Part shown: positions 10,101 to 18,212 of the stretch, piece after piece | Layout: each line of letters starts with the position of its first letter | Position numbering within the stretch: position 1 is the first letter of the stretch | Assembly: GCF_000374305.1 (NCBI RefSeq) | Contig: NZ_KB894100.1 | Coordinates: 159,683-223,682 of the forward strand | Source: Actinomadura flavalba DSM 45200 | GTDB lineage: Bacteria > Actinomycetota > Actinomycetes > Streptosporangiales > Streptosporangiaceae | DNA: 64,000 nt | Reading direction: 5' to 3' | Position numbers and translations under genes: made by a program | The notes under the pieces: generated by a model | The model's input: only the letters and a program-made list of their open reading frames with translations | Told to the model about the DNA's origin: nothing | Database searches by the model: none

Positions 10101-10523
10101 CCGAGGCGCACGTCGCCGATCTTCGACGCCATGCAGTCGGAGTGGTTCCAGCGCCGGTCCGGTTCGGCGACCGACGATCCGGCGAAGGGCTGGGAGTCCC
10201 CGGCCGACGCCGGGTTCCAGGCCGCCGAGTCGCTGCGCAGCCCCGTCGAGGGCGAGCGGACGGCCGTGGGCCTGCCCAAGCGGGTTCCCGGTCGCAACCG
10301 GGTGCCCGGTGCGGTCAGCCCGCAGCCGCAGCCCCAGATTCCGGTGACGGCCGAACGACGGCCCGAAACGGAACAGGGCATATCGGCCGATACCGTACGG
10401 AACCGTTTCGCTAGCCTGCAACGCGGTGTCCAGCGTGGACGCACCGAGACACGCGGTGAGTCCGGACCCGCGGGCAACGAAGGACCGTCGCACGACGACG
10501 GAGAGACAGGAGGCTCCCGGTGA
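7119..10523 (+). CDS. cvnA: Conservon sensor histidine kinase with nitrate/nitrite-sensing domain (CvnA-like)
   Basis: 1134 aa from GTG 7119, the first possible start after an in-frame stop at 7107; its ribosome site is poorly spaced, so a later start is possible. Order: basic N-terminus; membrane helix about 46-64; extracellular all-helical nitrate/nitrite-sensing (NIT) region about 70-350; helix about 358-378; HAMP; a dimerisation region with LDHLATRMRR (His near 499); ATPase domain with N-box ELVENATVFS, G1 DNGVGM and G2 GLFVVGRLAVRHG; then about 450 residues of Pro/Gly-rich disordered tail with 10-residue repeats. In Streptomyces such kinases form membrane complexes with CvnB, C and D, whose genes follow here. 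Confidence 0.9.
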   Translation: MRPATERDRPPGPDAESLRKSAAEQERHPKRRGGFRLADRRVATRLVALIAIPVAVAGILAGLRLRDAATEVQVYTRIEQLATLSDRTSGLVQELEDERDVTVRFLSLSRKKRDDLSQTLREQYAATDRSAQNVRGALGALDPAAHNEQIAAKLRDIAYRLDTLGTVRQLSGTRSASASSTLDVYGQLVASLIGVDDLVAQGSPDPGLAESTRAFAALARAKDHASQERARVDMTLLAGRFANPADREGLQALRSQQDSQIALFRAIATPAERQIFEDLVTGPEIGQVERTYQQALIRSGNDPNLSVRPLRPRDSVEWNRVATARLEQMRGAEQRLAAAIGTRATELKDGAWRRAFTDAAVLIVGLLLAGIATVVVARSLVRPLRRLQVGALEVADNRLPSLVDRLRDPDAASGGIEVEPIDVHSTDEIGQVARAFDEVHREAVRLAADEAVLRGNINAMFVNLSRRSQTLIERQLQLIEELEQSERDEEQLANLFRLDHLATRMRRNCENLLVLGGQDQVRRWNRPVPLIDIVRASLSEVEQYERVALRVAGDMTVAGPVVNDLVHLLAELVENATVFSDERTKVTISGQALSGGGAMLQITDNGVGMSQEELEDANWRLANPPVIDFSAARRMGLFVVGRLAVRHGVRVELRAAQGGGLTAFVLLPEPVISPGDPGGIGSRAFGRDSGMHEVVPALAGDPRLNGGPAAPHHAPQDTGGFGAFGGPGQPPRPRGTGPLPAISGDTGQFPALGGGDTGQFPAVRGETGPLPALGGGRRHAADGPPPRRSDTGQFPAIGATGRPPAEQPVPPAPPSRPAVPRHDGTGPLPVQSGETGPPPVQRGETGPLPPQRGETGPLPVQRGGTGPIPVQRGETGPIPAVRPDAPDRPAPGGDLPVRTPGAQLPGRASRSTTPDQDLFQPSPARRQAADPTTTGPLPPPSEPVPPVPEGQRRPFSWDTGPLRPPSEDGAAEQPPRRPAPPPRPVRPPTPPAAPPRRTSPIFDAMQSEWFQRRSGSATDDPAKGWESPADAGFQAAESLRSPVEGERTAVGLPKRVPGRNRVPGAVSPQPQPQIPVTAERRPETEQGISADTVRNRFASLQRGVQRGRTETRGESGPAGNEGPSHDDGETGGSR
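9591..9770 (+). repeat. 30-bp in-frame coding repeats in the kinase tail
   Basis: Six consecutive 30-bp units starting at 9591, 9621, 9651, 9681, 9711 and 9741 encode TGPLPVQRGE-like decapeptides. Related DTGQFP and ETGPLP units occur more loosely from 9300 on. The peptide pattern is regular (Thr-Gly-Pro/Gln-hydrophobic-Pro), so this is a selected low-complexity tail or a minisatellite in a tolerant region. Confidence 0.85.
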
Positions 10524-10945
10524 GCGGGCAGGATCTCAACTGGTTGGTGACGAACTTCGCGGACCGGGTTCCGAAGGTCGCCCACGCCGTGGTGGTGTCC
10601 TCCGACGGGCTGCCGATGGCCTACTCCGCGGGCTTCCCGCCCGAGCGGGCCGACCAGCTCTCGGCGATCGCCTCGGGGCTGATGAGCCTCACCCAGGGCG
10701 CCGCCAAGATCTTCGAGGCGGGCGGCGTCAACCAGACCGTCGTCGAGATGGACCGCGGGCTGCTGTTCGTCATGGCGATCGCCAACGGCTCGGTGTTCGC
10801 GGTCCTGGCCGCGCCCGACTGCGACCTCGGCCTGGTCGCCTACGAGATGACGCTGCTGGTCGAGCGCGTCGGGCGGGCGCTGACGCCCGCGCTGCGCGGC
10901 CAGGAGAAGCAGCCGCCCTACGGGGCCGGCGCGGCCCGGTACTGA
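10520..10945 (+). CDS. cvnB: Roadblock/LC7 domain protein (CvnB-like)
   Basis: 141 aa, GTG overlapping the kinase stop by 4 nt, with ACAGGAGG about 6 nt upstream. It has the roadblock fold signature: LNWLVTNFADRVPKVAHAVV, the VSSDGLPMAYS strand pair and LLFVMAIANGSVFAVL. In conservons this protein bridges the kinase and the GTPase and may act as a GAP-like regulator. Confidence 0.9.
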   Translation: MSGQDLNWLVTNFADRVPKVAHAVVVSSDGLPMAYSAGFPPERADQLSAIASGLMSLTQGAAKIFEAGGVNQTVVEMDRGLLFVMAIANGSVFAVLAAPDCDLGLVAYEMTLLVERVGRALTPALRGQEKQPPYGAGAARY

Positions 10946-10972
10946 CCTGGATGATCGACGGAGGCCAGCGCG

Positions 10973-11392
10973 ATGGATCACGGCAGTCCCTACGGGCCCG
11001 GTGCGGGCGGGCGTCCCGGCTGGCGGGACGCCCCCGGGCGGCCCGCCCCGGGCGACGGCAGTTCCCTGGTGCGTCCGTACGCGGTCACGGGCGGACGCAC
11101 CAAACCGCGCTACGACCTGGCGGTCGAGGCGCTGGTCACCGCGGCGCCCTACCCGCCGCGTGACGTCGCCGTACTGACGCCCGAGTACCGGGCGATCATG
11201 GATCTGTGCCGGTCGGCGCGGTCGGTCGCGGAGGTCTCCGCGCTGCTGCGGCTGCCGCTGGGCGTGGCCCGCGTGCTGGTCGCCGACATGGCCTTGGAGG
11301 GGCTGCTGCGACTGCACCAGTCGCGCCCCGCCGGCACGCAGCCGGACGTCCGGCTGCTGGAAAGGGTGCTCAGTGGACTTCGCAAGCTCTGA
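10973..11392 (+). CDS. cvnC: DUF742 protein (CvnC-like)
   Basis: 139 aa. A Gly/Pro-rich first 30 residues are followed by LVRPYAVTGGRTKPRYDLAVEALV, diagnostic of DUF742, then a winged-helix-like C-terminal half (ALLRLPLGVARVLVADMALEGLL). Conserved third member of conservons; it overlaps the next gene by 20 nt. The molecular function is not established. Confidence 0.9.
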   Translation: MDHGSPYGPGAGGRPGWRDAPGRPAPGDGSSLVRPYAVTGGRTKPRYDLAVEALVTAAPYPPRDVAVLTPEYRAIMDLCRSARSVAEVSALLRLPLGVARVLVADMALEGLLRLHQSRPAGTQPDVRLLERVLSGLRKL

Positions 11393-12023
11393 CCGGCCGC
11401 CGGCCGGGCCGCCCGCGGGCCAGGACGTGGAGCTGACGTCCGTCAAGATCGTGGTGGGCGGCGGGTTCGGCGTCGGCAAGACGACGTTCGTCGGCTCGGT
11501 GTCGGAGATCATGCCCCTCACCACCGAGGCCGTCATGACGGCGGCCAGCGCCGAGGTGGACGACCTGTCGGCCGTCCCCGACAAGACCACCACGACGGTC
11601 GCGATGGACTTCGGCCGCGTCTCCCTGGACCGCGAGCTGATCCTGTACCTGTTCGGCACGCCGGGCCAGCACCGGTTCTGGTTCATGTGGGACGACCTGG
11701 TGCGCGGCGCGATCGGCGCCGTCGTGCTGGTGGACACGCGCCGGCTGGCCGACTGCTTCGCGGCGGTGGACTACTTCGAGGAGCTGGGGCTGCCGTTCGT
11801 CGTCGGCGTCAACGGCTTCAACGGCGAGTTCCAGTACGCCGCCGAGGACATCCGCGAGGCGCTGTCGATCAGCGCGCACGTGCCGATCATGGAGTGCGAC
11901 GCGCGCAGCCGCGAGTCGACCAAGCAGGTGCTCATCACCCTGGTGCAGCACGCGCTGACCATGCACACGGCGGGCGGCCCGCCCGCCGGGTCGGTCGGCA
12001 CGGTCTCGCCGTCCTGGACGTAG
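11373..12023 (+). CDS. cvnD: Conservon small GTPase (CvnD-like)
   Basis: 216 aa from GTG 11373. P-loop GGGFGVGKTT at 29-38, G3-like FGTPGQHRF from 94, then VLVDTRRL. At the G4 position it has VGVNGFNG (144-151) where canonical GTPases have N/TKxD. This atypical specificity motif fits the annotation of these proteins as ATP/GTP-binding. It is the output switch of the conservon, probably membrane-associated through the kinase complex. A bidirectional terminator follows. Confidence 0.9.
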   Translation: MDFASSDRPPAGPPAGQDVELTSVKIVVGGGFGVGKTTFVGSVSEIMPLTTEAVMTAASAEVDDLSAVPDKTTTTVAMDFGRVSLDRELILYLFGTPGQHRFWFMWDDLVRGAIGAVVLVDTRRLADCFAAVDYFEELGLPFVVGVNGFNGEFQYAAEDIREALSISAHVPIMECDARSRESTKQVLITLVQHALTMHTAGGPPAGSVGTVSPSWT

Positions 12024-12033
12024 CGCCGCCCGT

Positions 12034-12070
12034 CCGGTGCCCCGGGGTCGTGACGGCCCCGGGGCACCGG
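12034..12070. terminator. Bidirectional terminator between cvnD and the STAS gene
   Basis: Perfect 14-bp stem (CCGGTGCCCCGGGG at 12034-12047 with its complement at 12057-12070) and a 9-nt loop between two convergent genes. There is no long T-run on either side. Confidence 0.65.
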
Positions 12071-12074
12071 CGCG

Positions 12075-12455
12075 TCAGGCGGGGGCGCCGTCGGACGTCT
12101 CCTGCCCGGCCGGGGCGCGCAGCGCCTCGGCGACCGAGGCGACGACGGTCATCCGGCGGGCCAGCCCGGTGATCTCCAGGGTGCGGCGGACGAGCGGACG
12201 CGGGGACGCCAGCGTCAGGCTGCCGCCCGCGGCCTGGACCGACTTGTGACAGCCGATCAGCACCGACAGGCCGTGCGAGTCCATGAACTCCAGCCCGGCC
12301 AGGTCGACGACGAGATGCTCGCCGTGCTCGCGGCGGGCGGCGCGCAGCCGCGCGCGCAGGTCGTCGGCGACCGCGAGGTCCAGTTCGCCGCGCAGCCGCA
12401 CGACCGTGCGCCCGCGCTCGGACCGTGCGGTGATCTCCAGCAGGGGTTGCGCCAC
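12075..12455 (-). CDS. STAS-domain anti-sigma factor antagonist
   Basis: 126 aa, a complete single STAS domain: RGELDLAVADDLRARL at the N-terminus and the phosphorylation loop LEFMDSHGLSVL with Ser60 in the SpoIIAA/RsbV position. Such proteins bind anti-sigma kinases when unphosphorylated and so release a sigma factor. No partner kinase or sigma gene is adjacent, but the neighbouring conservon kinase suggests a signalling cluster. Divergent from the AAA gene, with a shared 205-nt promoter gap. Confidence 0.88.
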   Translation of the reverse strand: MAQPLLEITARSERGRTVVRLRGELDLAVADDLRARLRAARREHGEHLVVDLAGLEFMDSHGLSVLIGCHKSVQAAGGSLTLASPRPLVRRTLEITGLARRMTVVASVAEALRAPAGQETSDGAPA

Positions 12456-12660
12456 GGGGTTCTCCCCTTACGTTCCGTGAGAGGCCGCCGTCACGGGCGC
12501 GACGGAAGCTTTCCCTGTGGCAACTATCGCGGACGCCGGTCCCGGTGCCAAGCCGGTTGGGCGAACCGGCCTGCGGCGTCGCACCGCGTGGGCCGTCCGC
12601 GTCATAGGGTGCTGGCGAGCCCCCGCGCCCCCGCCCCCCGCGATGCGAAGGACCCCCTTG

Positions 12661-15600
12661 GTGAGCACCCTCCGGCTGCCGGACCACCTCGAAGCGCTCC
12701 TCATCGACGAACCCGTCCTGGACGTCTACGCCACCGGGCCGTGGCGCGTCCCCGACGGCCTGTTCGAGGAACTGCGCGACCGGTGCCTGGCCCACAACGG
12801 GGACGCGCGCGCCCAGGGGCACCCGGTGCGGCGGCCCCACCACCGCAAGGGCACCACCGCCGCCGGGGCCGACCTGTGGCCGCTGCTGGAGTTCCTGACC
12901 GGCGCGGCGGCCCTGCGCGGGGGAGCACGGGCGGACGTGGAGCACGAACTGCTGCCCGGCCTGCTCGCCGCGCCCGAACCGCCGCAGCGCGACCGGTTCG
13001 GCTGGTCCGCCCCGGCCGGGCGCTGGCGGCCCCCCGGCCTGTGGCTGACCGACACCGCCGACGACGACGCCGGGGCGCGCGAGGTCATGGTCGACCTGGC
13101 CCGCGACGGCGTCGAGGTCTTCGCCGGGCTCGTCCCGGCCGAGCCGCGCCGCCGCGCCCTGCTGGACCTGTTCGACGCCCGCCGCGCCGACGCCGGAGCC
13201 CGCACCCGCGACCGCGACCTCCCGCACGACGCGCTGCCCGCCGACTGGGCCAAGGGCGCGTCCGACGCGACGCTGGCCGCGCTGCCCGAACTGGGCGGCC
13301 CCGTCGGCTACCTCGGCTGGGCGCTGGACGGGCTGCGCGCCGCGCACGCCCGGCTCGGTGACGACGAGCCGTTCCCCGACGCCGTCGCGGCGCTGCTGCT
13401 GGCGGCCGGGCTCACCGCCGTCCCCGCCGAGACGGCCGCCGTCCTCGGCGCCGACGCCCGCGCCGAGATCGGTGAACGGCTCCGCGCGCGCCGCTCCACG
13501 CTCACCACCGCCGCGTGGCGGCGCGGCGTCCGCGACCGGCTCGCGGACGGCCTGGTCGCCGGGGAGATCGACGCGTGCCGCGCCTGGCTCGACATGGCCG
13601 CCCGCGTCACCGGCTGCGTCCAGGGGCTGCCCGGCGCCGCGATCGCGCCGCGCAGCCCGCTGCCCGTGCGCGAGTTCCAGATCGACGTGCACAACCTGTT
13701 CAGCGTCCGCCGCGTCGCCAACCCCCTCACCCGCACGCTGCGCCCCCGGCCCCGGCCCGAGCCGCGCGCCACGGCGGCGCGGGCGGCGCTGCCGCCGGTG
13801 CCCGCGCTCGTCGGGCAGCCCGCCCTCACCGCCGTGCTGCGCGACGTCCTGCGCGCCCGGCTCGACGACGGCCCCGCCGTGCGGCTGCTCGTGGAAGGCC
13901 CCGAGGGCACCGGCCGCAGCACCGCCGCCGAGCTGGCCGAGACGTCGCTGGTCCAGTCCGGCGTGCTGCGCGGCGCCCTGACGATCTCCGAGCAGGTGTT
14001 CGCGTCCCTGCCGGTCAGCGACGCCGTGCTGTGGCTCCAGGCCCGCGTCCGCGAGTGCGCGGAGGACCGGCTGCTGCTCGTCGTCACCGAGATCGACCGG
14101 CTCGCGGGCAACGAGCGGTGCGGCGCGGCCGTCGCCGAGGAACTGCGCACGCTGCTGGCCCGCACCGCCGGGCTCGACGTCGTCGTGCTCTGCCGGCCCG
14201 GCGGCGAACGGCGGCTGTTCGACCTCAACCCCGCGCTCGCCCGCGCGTTCCGTGCCGCCCGCACCGTCGACTTCACCGAGGACGGGTTCACCGAGCTGTT
14301 CACCCGCGCCGTCGCCGCGCGCGGCGCCACCGTCGACCCCGGCGCCGCCCGCACCGCCGGGGTCCTGCTGTCGCGGACACCGCCGCTGCGCAACCTGCGC
14401 GGCGCCCGGCTCGCCGCCCACCTCGCCCTCGACGCCGTGACCGCCGCCGCCCAGCGCGGCGACGGCCCGCCGGAGGTCACCGCCGCCGACCTGCCGCAGC
14501 GGCTCGTCGCCGCCGGGACCGGCGACCCCGACCCGTTCGCGGAGCTGGACGCCTGCGTCGGCATCGAGGCCGTCAAGCGCGAGGTGCACGCGCTCGTCGC
14601 GGAGGCCCGCGCCGCCCGGCTGCGCCGCGAGGCGGGCATGGCCGCCGCCGAACGCTCCCGGCACCTGGTGTTCGCGGGCAACCCCGGCACCGGCAAGAGC
14701 AGGGTCGCCCGCATCCTCGGCCGCCTCTACGCCGACCTCGGCGTGCTCGCCGGAGGGCACGTCGTCGAGGTCGACCGCGCCGACCTGCTGGGGGAGTACG
14801 CCAGCGACAGCGCGCTGCGGGTGCGGCGCGCCGTCGAACGGGCGCTGGGCGGCGTGCTGCTCGTCCGCGACGCGCACGCCTTCGGCGCGGCCGGCGCCGA
14901 CGCCGAACGCGGCCGGGAGGTACTGGACGTGCTGCTCACCGCCGTGCAGGGCCACGCCGACGACCTCGTGGTGATCCTCACCGGGCCGGAGGCCGAGCTG
15001 AACGGGCTGCTGAAGTCGCACCCGCAGCTCGCGGGCCGGTTCGACCGGCGGCTGCACTTCGCGGACCTCACGGCCGCCGAACTCGCGGAGGTGTTCGCCG
15101 CCCGCGCCGCCGACGGCGGCTTCACCCTCGCCGACGGCGTGCTGGACAAGGTGCGCGGCGTGCTGCGCGACGCCCCCCGCGACCGCGCGTCCGGCGGCGC
15201 CCGGCTCGCGCTCGGGCTGCTGGACCGGGCCGTCGCGGAACAGGGCCGCCGCGTCCTGGCCGACGGCGTCGTGGACGAGACCGAGTCGCTGCACGAGATC
15301 CTGCTGGTCGACGTCCCGGACGCGCCGCTGCCCGTCCGGACGCGCCCCGGCGACCCGCTCGGTGAGATCGAACGGCTCATCGGGCTGCGCGACATCAAGC
15401 AGGAGATCCAGGCGCTCGTCGCCGAGGCCCGCGCCGAGCAACTGCGCCGCGACGCGGGCATCCCGCTGGCCGCGCCGACCCGGCACATGGTGTTCCTCGG
15501 CAACCCCGGCACCGCCAAGACCACCGTCGCCCGGCTCGTCGCCGCCGTGTACGCCCGGCTCGGGCTGCTGTCGTCCGGGCACCTGGTCGAGGTGACCCGC

Positions 15601-16185
15601 GCCGACCTCGTGGCCGAGTACGTCGGGCAGACCGCGCCGCGCGTCCGCGCCGCCGTCGACCGGGCGCTCGGCGGCGTGCTGTTCGTGGACGAGGCGTACG
15701 CGCTGACCATGACGGGCACCGCGCACCGCGACTACGGCGCCGAGGCCGTCGCGGAGCTGCTGCGGCTCATGGAGGAGCACCGGTCCGACCTCGTCGTCAT
15801 CGTCGCCGGGTACGACGCGGAGATGCGCGCGTTCCTGGAGTCCAATCCGGGCCTGGCGTCGCGGTTCCCCAAGGTGCTGCGCTTCCCCGACTACTCCGTC
15901 GCGGAACTGCTGGCGATCTTCGAGGCGATGGCGGGCGCCGCCGGGTTCACCCTCGACCCCGCCGTGCTGCCCGTGCTGCGGCGGCGCATCGAGGAGGAGG
16001 CGCGCGGCACGTCCTTCGGCAACGCCCGCTTCGTCCGCAACCTGCTCGACGCCGCCGTCGCCCGGCAGGCCCAGCGCATCACCGCCGCCGAGGCCCTGGC
16101 GCACGACGAGGTCCGGCTGCTGCGCCCCGCCGACGTCACCGGTACCGGTCCGGTCCGCCGTCCCGACCCCGGCCCCTACCTCTAG
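12661..16185 (+). CDS. Large triple P-loop protein with two CbbX/SpoVK-like AAA modules
   Basis: 1174 aa. GTG 12661 is chosen over upstream in-frame starts because GAAGGA lies 8 nt before it. The first 400 residues match nothing I recognise. A first P-loop (EGPEGTGRST, about 412-421) is followed by LLLVVTEIDRLAG. Then come two homologous CbbX/SpoVK/EccA-like AAA domains: the second P-loop NPGTGKS (about 674-680) has GVLLVRDAHAFG at the Walker B site, and the third (NPGTAKTT, about 948) has canonical VDEAYAL near 1009. The middle module thus has Arg-Asp in place of Asp-Glu and is probably weak or dead as an ATPase. It may act as an oligomeric unfoldase or scaffold. No ESX genes are adjacent. 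Confidence 0.8.
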   Translation: MSTLRLPDHLEALLIDEPVLDVYATGPWRVPDGLFEELRDRCLAHNGDARAQGHPVRRPHHRKGTTAAGADLWPLLEFLTGAAALRGGARADVEHELLPGLLAAPEPPQRDRFGWSAPAGRWRPPGLWLTDTADDDAGAREVMVDLARDGVEVFAGLVPAEPRRRALLDLFDARRADAGARTRDRDLPHDALPADWAKGASDATLAALPELGGPVGYLGWALDGLRAAHARLGDDEPFPDAVAALLLAAGLTAVPAETAAVLGADARAEIGERLRARRSTLTTAAWRRGVRDRLADGLVAGEIDACRAWLDMAARVTGCVQGLPGAAIAPRSPLPVREFQIDVHNLFSVRRVANPLTRTLRPRPRPEPRATAARAALPPVPALVGQPALTAVLRDVLRARLDDGPAVRLLVEGPEGTGRSTAAELAETSLVQSGVLRGALTISEQVFASLPVSDAVLWLQARVRECAEDRLLLVVTEIDRLAGNERCGAAVAEELRTLLARTAGLDVVVLCRPGGERRLFDLNPALARAFRAARTVDFTEDGFTELFTRAVAARGATVDPGAARTAGVLLSRTPPLRNLRGARLAAHLALDAVTAAAQRGDGPPEVTAADLPQRLVAAGTGDPDPFAELDACVGIEAVKREVHALVAEARAARLRREAGMAAAERSRHLVFAGNPGTGKSRVARILGRLYADLGVLAGGHVVEVDRADLLGEYASDSALRVRRAVERALGGVLLVRDAHAFGAAGADAERGREVLDVLLTAVQGHADDLVVILTGPEAELNGLLKSHPQLAGRFDRRLHFADLTAAELAEVFAARAADGGFTLADGVLDKVRGVLRDAPRDRASGGARLALGLLDRAVAEQGRRVLADGVVDETESLHEILLVDVPDAPLPVRTRPGDPLGEIERLIGLRDIKQEIQALVAEARAEQLRRDAGIPLAAPTRHMVFLGNPGTAKTTVARLVAAVYARLGLLSSGHLVEVTRADLVAEYVGQTAPRVRAAVDRALGGVLFVDEAYALTMTGTAHRDYGAEAVAELLRLMEEHRSDLVVIVAGYDAEMRAFLESNPGLASRFPKVLRFPDYSVAELLAIFEAMAGAAGFTLDPAVLPVLRRRIEEEARGTSFGNARFVRNLLDAAVARQAQRITAAEALAHDEVRLLRPADVTGTGPVRRPDPGPYL

Positions 16186-16325
16186 TCGGACAAGGCGTCA
16201 CATTCCGCGGTGACCGCGAGCGGACGACAATCATGCGCGGGAGGGACGCGAGTACCGCCCCGCAGTGTCTAGTGTCTAGGCACACGCTCCGCCCCGGCGG
16301 CGGAACCGGCCCGAAAGGAAGACCC

Positions 16326-17444
16326 GTGGCGCGCAGCAGGTCCGCCCCCGTCCCCCCGGACGACCCGTACGGCTACGCAGGCGATCAGCTCCGCGGCTAC
16401 GGGAACGACGGGCGCGGCGGCGGGCACGGCGGCGGCTACGACGACGGGTACGGCGGCCGGTACGGGGACGAGCCCGCCCCGGTGCGGCGGCCCCGGCGGC
16501 GCCGCTGGCCCCGGGTGCTCGCGCTGGTGCTCGCCCTGCTGCTCGTCGGCACGGCCGGGTTCGCCTTCTACCTCGACACGCGGCTGCAACGCGAGGACGT
16601 CCTGTCCGACTACGCCGGCCGCGTCGCCGACACGCCCGGGACCACCTGGCTCATCGTCGGGTCCGACAGCCGCGAGGGCCTGTCCCGCGAGCAGCGCCGC
16701 GAGTTCGCCACCGGCCGCGCGCAGGGGCGCCGCACCGACTCGATGATGCTGCTGCACTACGGCGCGGGCGGCACCACGCTCGTCAGCCTCCCGCGCGACT
16801 CGTTCGTCCCCATCCCGGGGCACGGGTCCAACAAGCTGAACGCCGCGTTCGCGTTCGGCGGCCCCAAGCTGCTCGTGCGGACGCTGGAGCAGGCCACCGG
16901 CGTGCGCATCGACCACTACGCCGAGGTCGGCTTCGGCGGGTTCGTCGGCGTGGTCGACGCGGTCGGCGGCGTCGACATCTGCGTCAAGCGCCCCATCCGC
17001 GACCCCAAGGCGGGCCTGAACCTCAAGCGCGGCTGCCAGACGCTCAGCGGCGGGCAGGCGCTCGGCTTCGTCCGCACCCGCGCCACCGCCCGCGCCGACC
17101 TGGACCGCGTCGACAACCAGCGGGCGTTCTTCGGCGCGCTGATGAAGAAGTCCACGAGCCCCGGCGTGCTGTTCAACCCCTTCCGCAGCGTGCCGCTGGC
17201 GCTCCACGCCACCAGCAACTTCACCGTCGACGACGGCGACCACCTGCACCACCTGGTGCGGATGATGTGGGCGATGCGCGACGTGACCGGCGACGACGGG
17301 CTGACCACGACCGTCCCGCTGGGCGGGCAGGGTTCGGCGCCCGGCGTCGGCGCCTACATCACCTGGGACCGGCAGAAGGCGCGGCGCCTGTTCGGCGCCC
17401 TGGCCAACGACGAGCGCGTCCCCGCCGACGTCGTGACCAAGTAG
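16326..17444 (+). CDS. LytR-CpsA-Psr (LCP) family cell-wall ligase
   Basis: 372 aa from GTG 16326, with AAAGGAA 5 nt upstream. A Gly/Tyr-rich cytoplasmic tail with a PRRRRW stop-transfer cluster leads to one membrane helix (about 62-83), then the extracellular LCP domain: WLIVGSDSREG, RRTDSMMLLH, SLPRDSFVPIPG, KLNAAFAFGG and the second-half RTRATARADLDRVDNQR. Conserved Arg and Asp bind the polyprenyl pyrophosphate. Members attach secondary glycopolymers to peptidoglycan. Upstream, a tandem 7-bp repeat (AGTGTCT twice, ending in a TAG) near 16264 may be part of its promoter. Confidence 0.92.
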   Translation: MARSRSAPVPPDDPYGYAGDQLRGYGNDGRGGGHGGGYDDGYGGRYGDEPAPVRRPRRRRWPRVLALVLALLLVGTAGFAFYLDTRLQREDVLSDYAGRVADTPGTTWLIVGSDSREGLSREQRREFATGRAQGRRTDSMMLLHYGAGGTTLVSLPRDSFVPIPGHGSNKLNAAFAFGGPKLLVRTLEQATGVRIDHYAEVGFGGFVGVVDAVGGVDICVKRPIRDPKAGLNLKRGCQTLSGGQALGFVRTRATARADLDRVDNQRAFFGALMKKSTSPGVLFNPFRSVPLALHATSNFTVDDGDHLHHLVRMMWAMRDVTGDDGLTTTVPLGGQGSAPGVGAYITWDRQKARRLFGALANDERVPADVVTK

Positions 17445-17472
17445 AAGATCGCCGGAATATAGAGTCGGTCGC

Positions 17473-17781
17473 ATGGCCGACGACACGAACACCGGTGCCG
17501 ACACCGCCGCCGAGCTGGACCGGCTGCCCACCTCCGTGCTGCACGATCGCGCCGTCTCCCTCGCCCGGGAGCGGCGCGACGTGAAGTTCGTCTGGGAGCT
17601 GCTGAAGGCGATCCCGGCCGCGGCGGCGGCCGAGGGCGAGACGGACCGCGCCCAGTTCGACATGCTGCACGCGCTGTCGCTGCTGGAGGAGTACCGCAAC
17701 GCCGGCGACAGCGATCTCGCGGACGCCCTGCGGCCCGTCTATGTGACCTATCTCACCGAACATGCCGGAGATCACCGCTGA
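17473..17781 (+). CDS. Conserved actinobacterial small protein, function unknown
   Basis: 102 aa, acidic and helical, no membrane segment. It contains RDVKFVWELLKAIPAAAAAEG and DMLHALSLLEEYRNAGD. Start ATG 17473 has no ribosome site but a -10-like TAGAGT (17460-17465) exactly 7 nt upstream, suggesting a leaderless transcript. I recall similar short proteins in other actinomycetes but no function. It lies 28 nt after the LCP gene. Confidence 0.7.
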   Translation: MADDTNTGADTAAELDRLPTSVLHDRAVSLARERRDVKFVWELLKAIPAAAAAEGETDRAQFDMLHALSLLEEYRNAGDSDLADALRPVYVTYLTEHAGDHR

Positions 17782-17902
17782 CCTGGGATGACACCCCGGT
17801 TCCCGGCCGTGCCCTGGGCGTGTCTTTACTCCGGAGAGATCGCCTCCGCCTCCCTGCGGGGAATTACTCTGTGTAGGCAAGTCACCGCAGAGGGTGGGGG
17901 AC

Positions 17903-18058
17903 GTGAACAAGAAGTATCTGAAACTCAGTGCGATCGCCTTTGTCGCGTGGTACGTGATCAGCCGGCCCGAGGGGGCGGCGAACCTGGTCAACAGCGCGCT
18001 GGGCGGGCTGGGCGGCGCCGCCGAGTCGCTGTCCCAATTCGTGAGCGCCATCCCTTAG
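17903..18058 (+). CDS. 51-aa single-helix membrane peptide, paralogue 1
   Basis: GTG 17903 to TAG 18058. The short sequence starts MNKKYLKLSAIAFVAWYVIS: a basic start followed by a hydrophobic helix at about residues 7-18, then RPEGAANLVNSALGGLGGAA and a C-terminal LSQFVSAIP. A purine-rich GGGTGGGGG precedes the GTG. It has the same length and pattern as the gene at 18268, which supports both as real. Function unknown; similar about 50-aa peptides are widespread in actinomycetes. Confidence 0.7.
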   Translation: MNKKYLKLSAIAFVAWYVISRPEGAANLVNSALGGLGGAAESLSQFVSAIP

Positions 18059-18074
18059 TGCGGAACTGACGCAA

Positions 18075-18102
18075 GCCCCGTACCCTGCCAGTGGTACGGG
18101 GC
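18075..18102 (+). terminator. Terminator hairpin between the two 51-aa genes
   Basis: Perfect 10-bp stem (GCCCCGTACC at 18075-18084 with GGTACGGGGC at 18093-18102) and an 8-nt loop, followed by CTTGTCAC. It separates the two paralogues into independent transcripts. Confidence 0.65.
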
Positions 18103-18212
18103 CTTGTCACGCCCGGAGCCTCCGCTGCGGCCGCCCGCCGCCGAATCCGGGGAGAGCAAGCGCTGGCCGTACCGTCACAGTAAAATCCGCTTTGCGGGTC
18201 GGAGCAGAAGGG

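Noticed and set aside
7038..10493. Very long minus-strand open frame opposite the conservon kinase
   Set aside because: It is the GC-bias shadow of the kinase gene; the Arg/Gly/Asp-rich translation has no domain and the plus-strand gene has clear NIT, HAMP and ATPase motifs.
11935..16104. 1389-codon minus-strand open frame opposite the AAA gene
   Set aside because: Codon-position bias shadow; low-complexity Gly/Arg/Val composition, no start signal, overlaps three well-supported genes.
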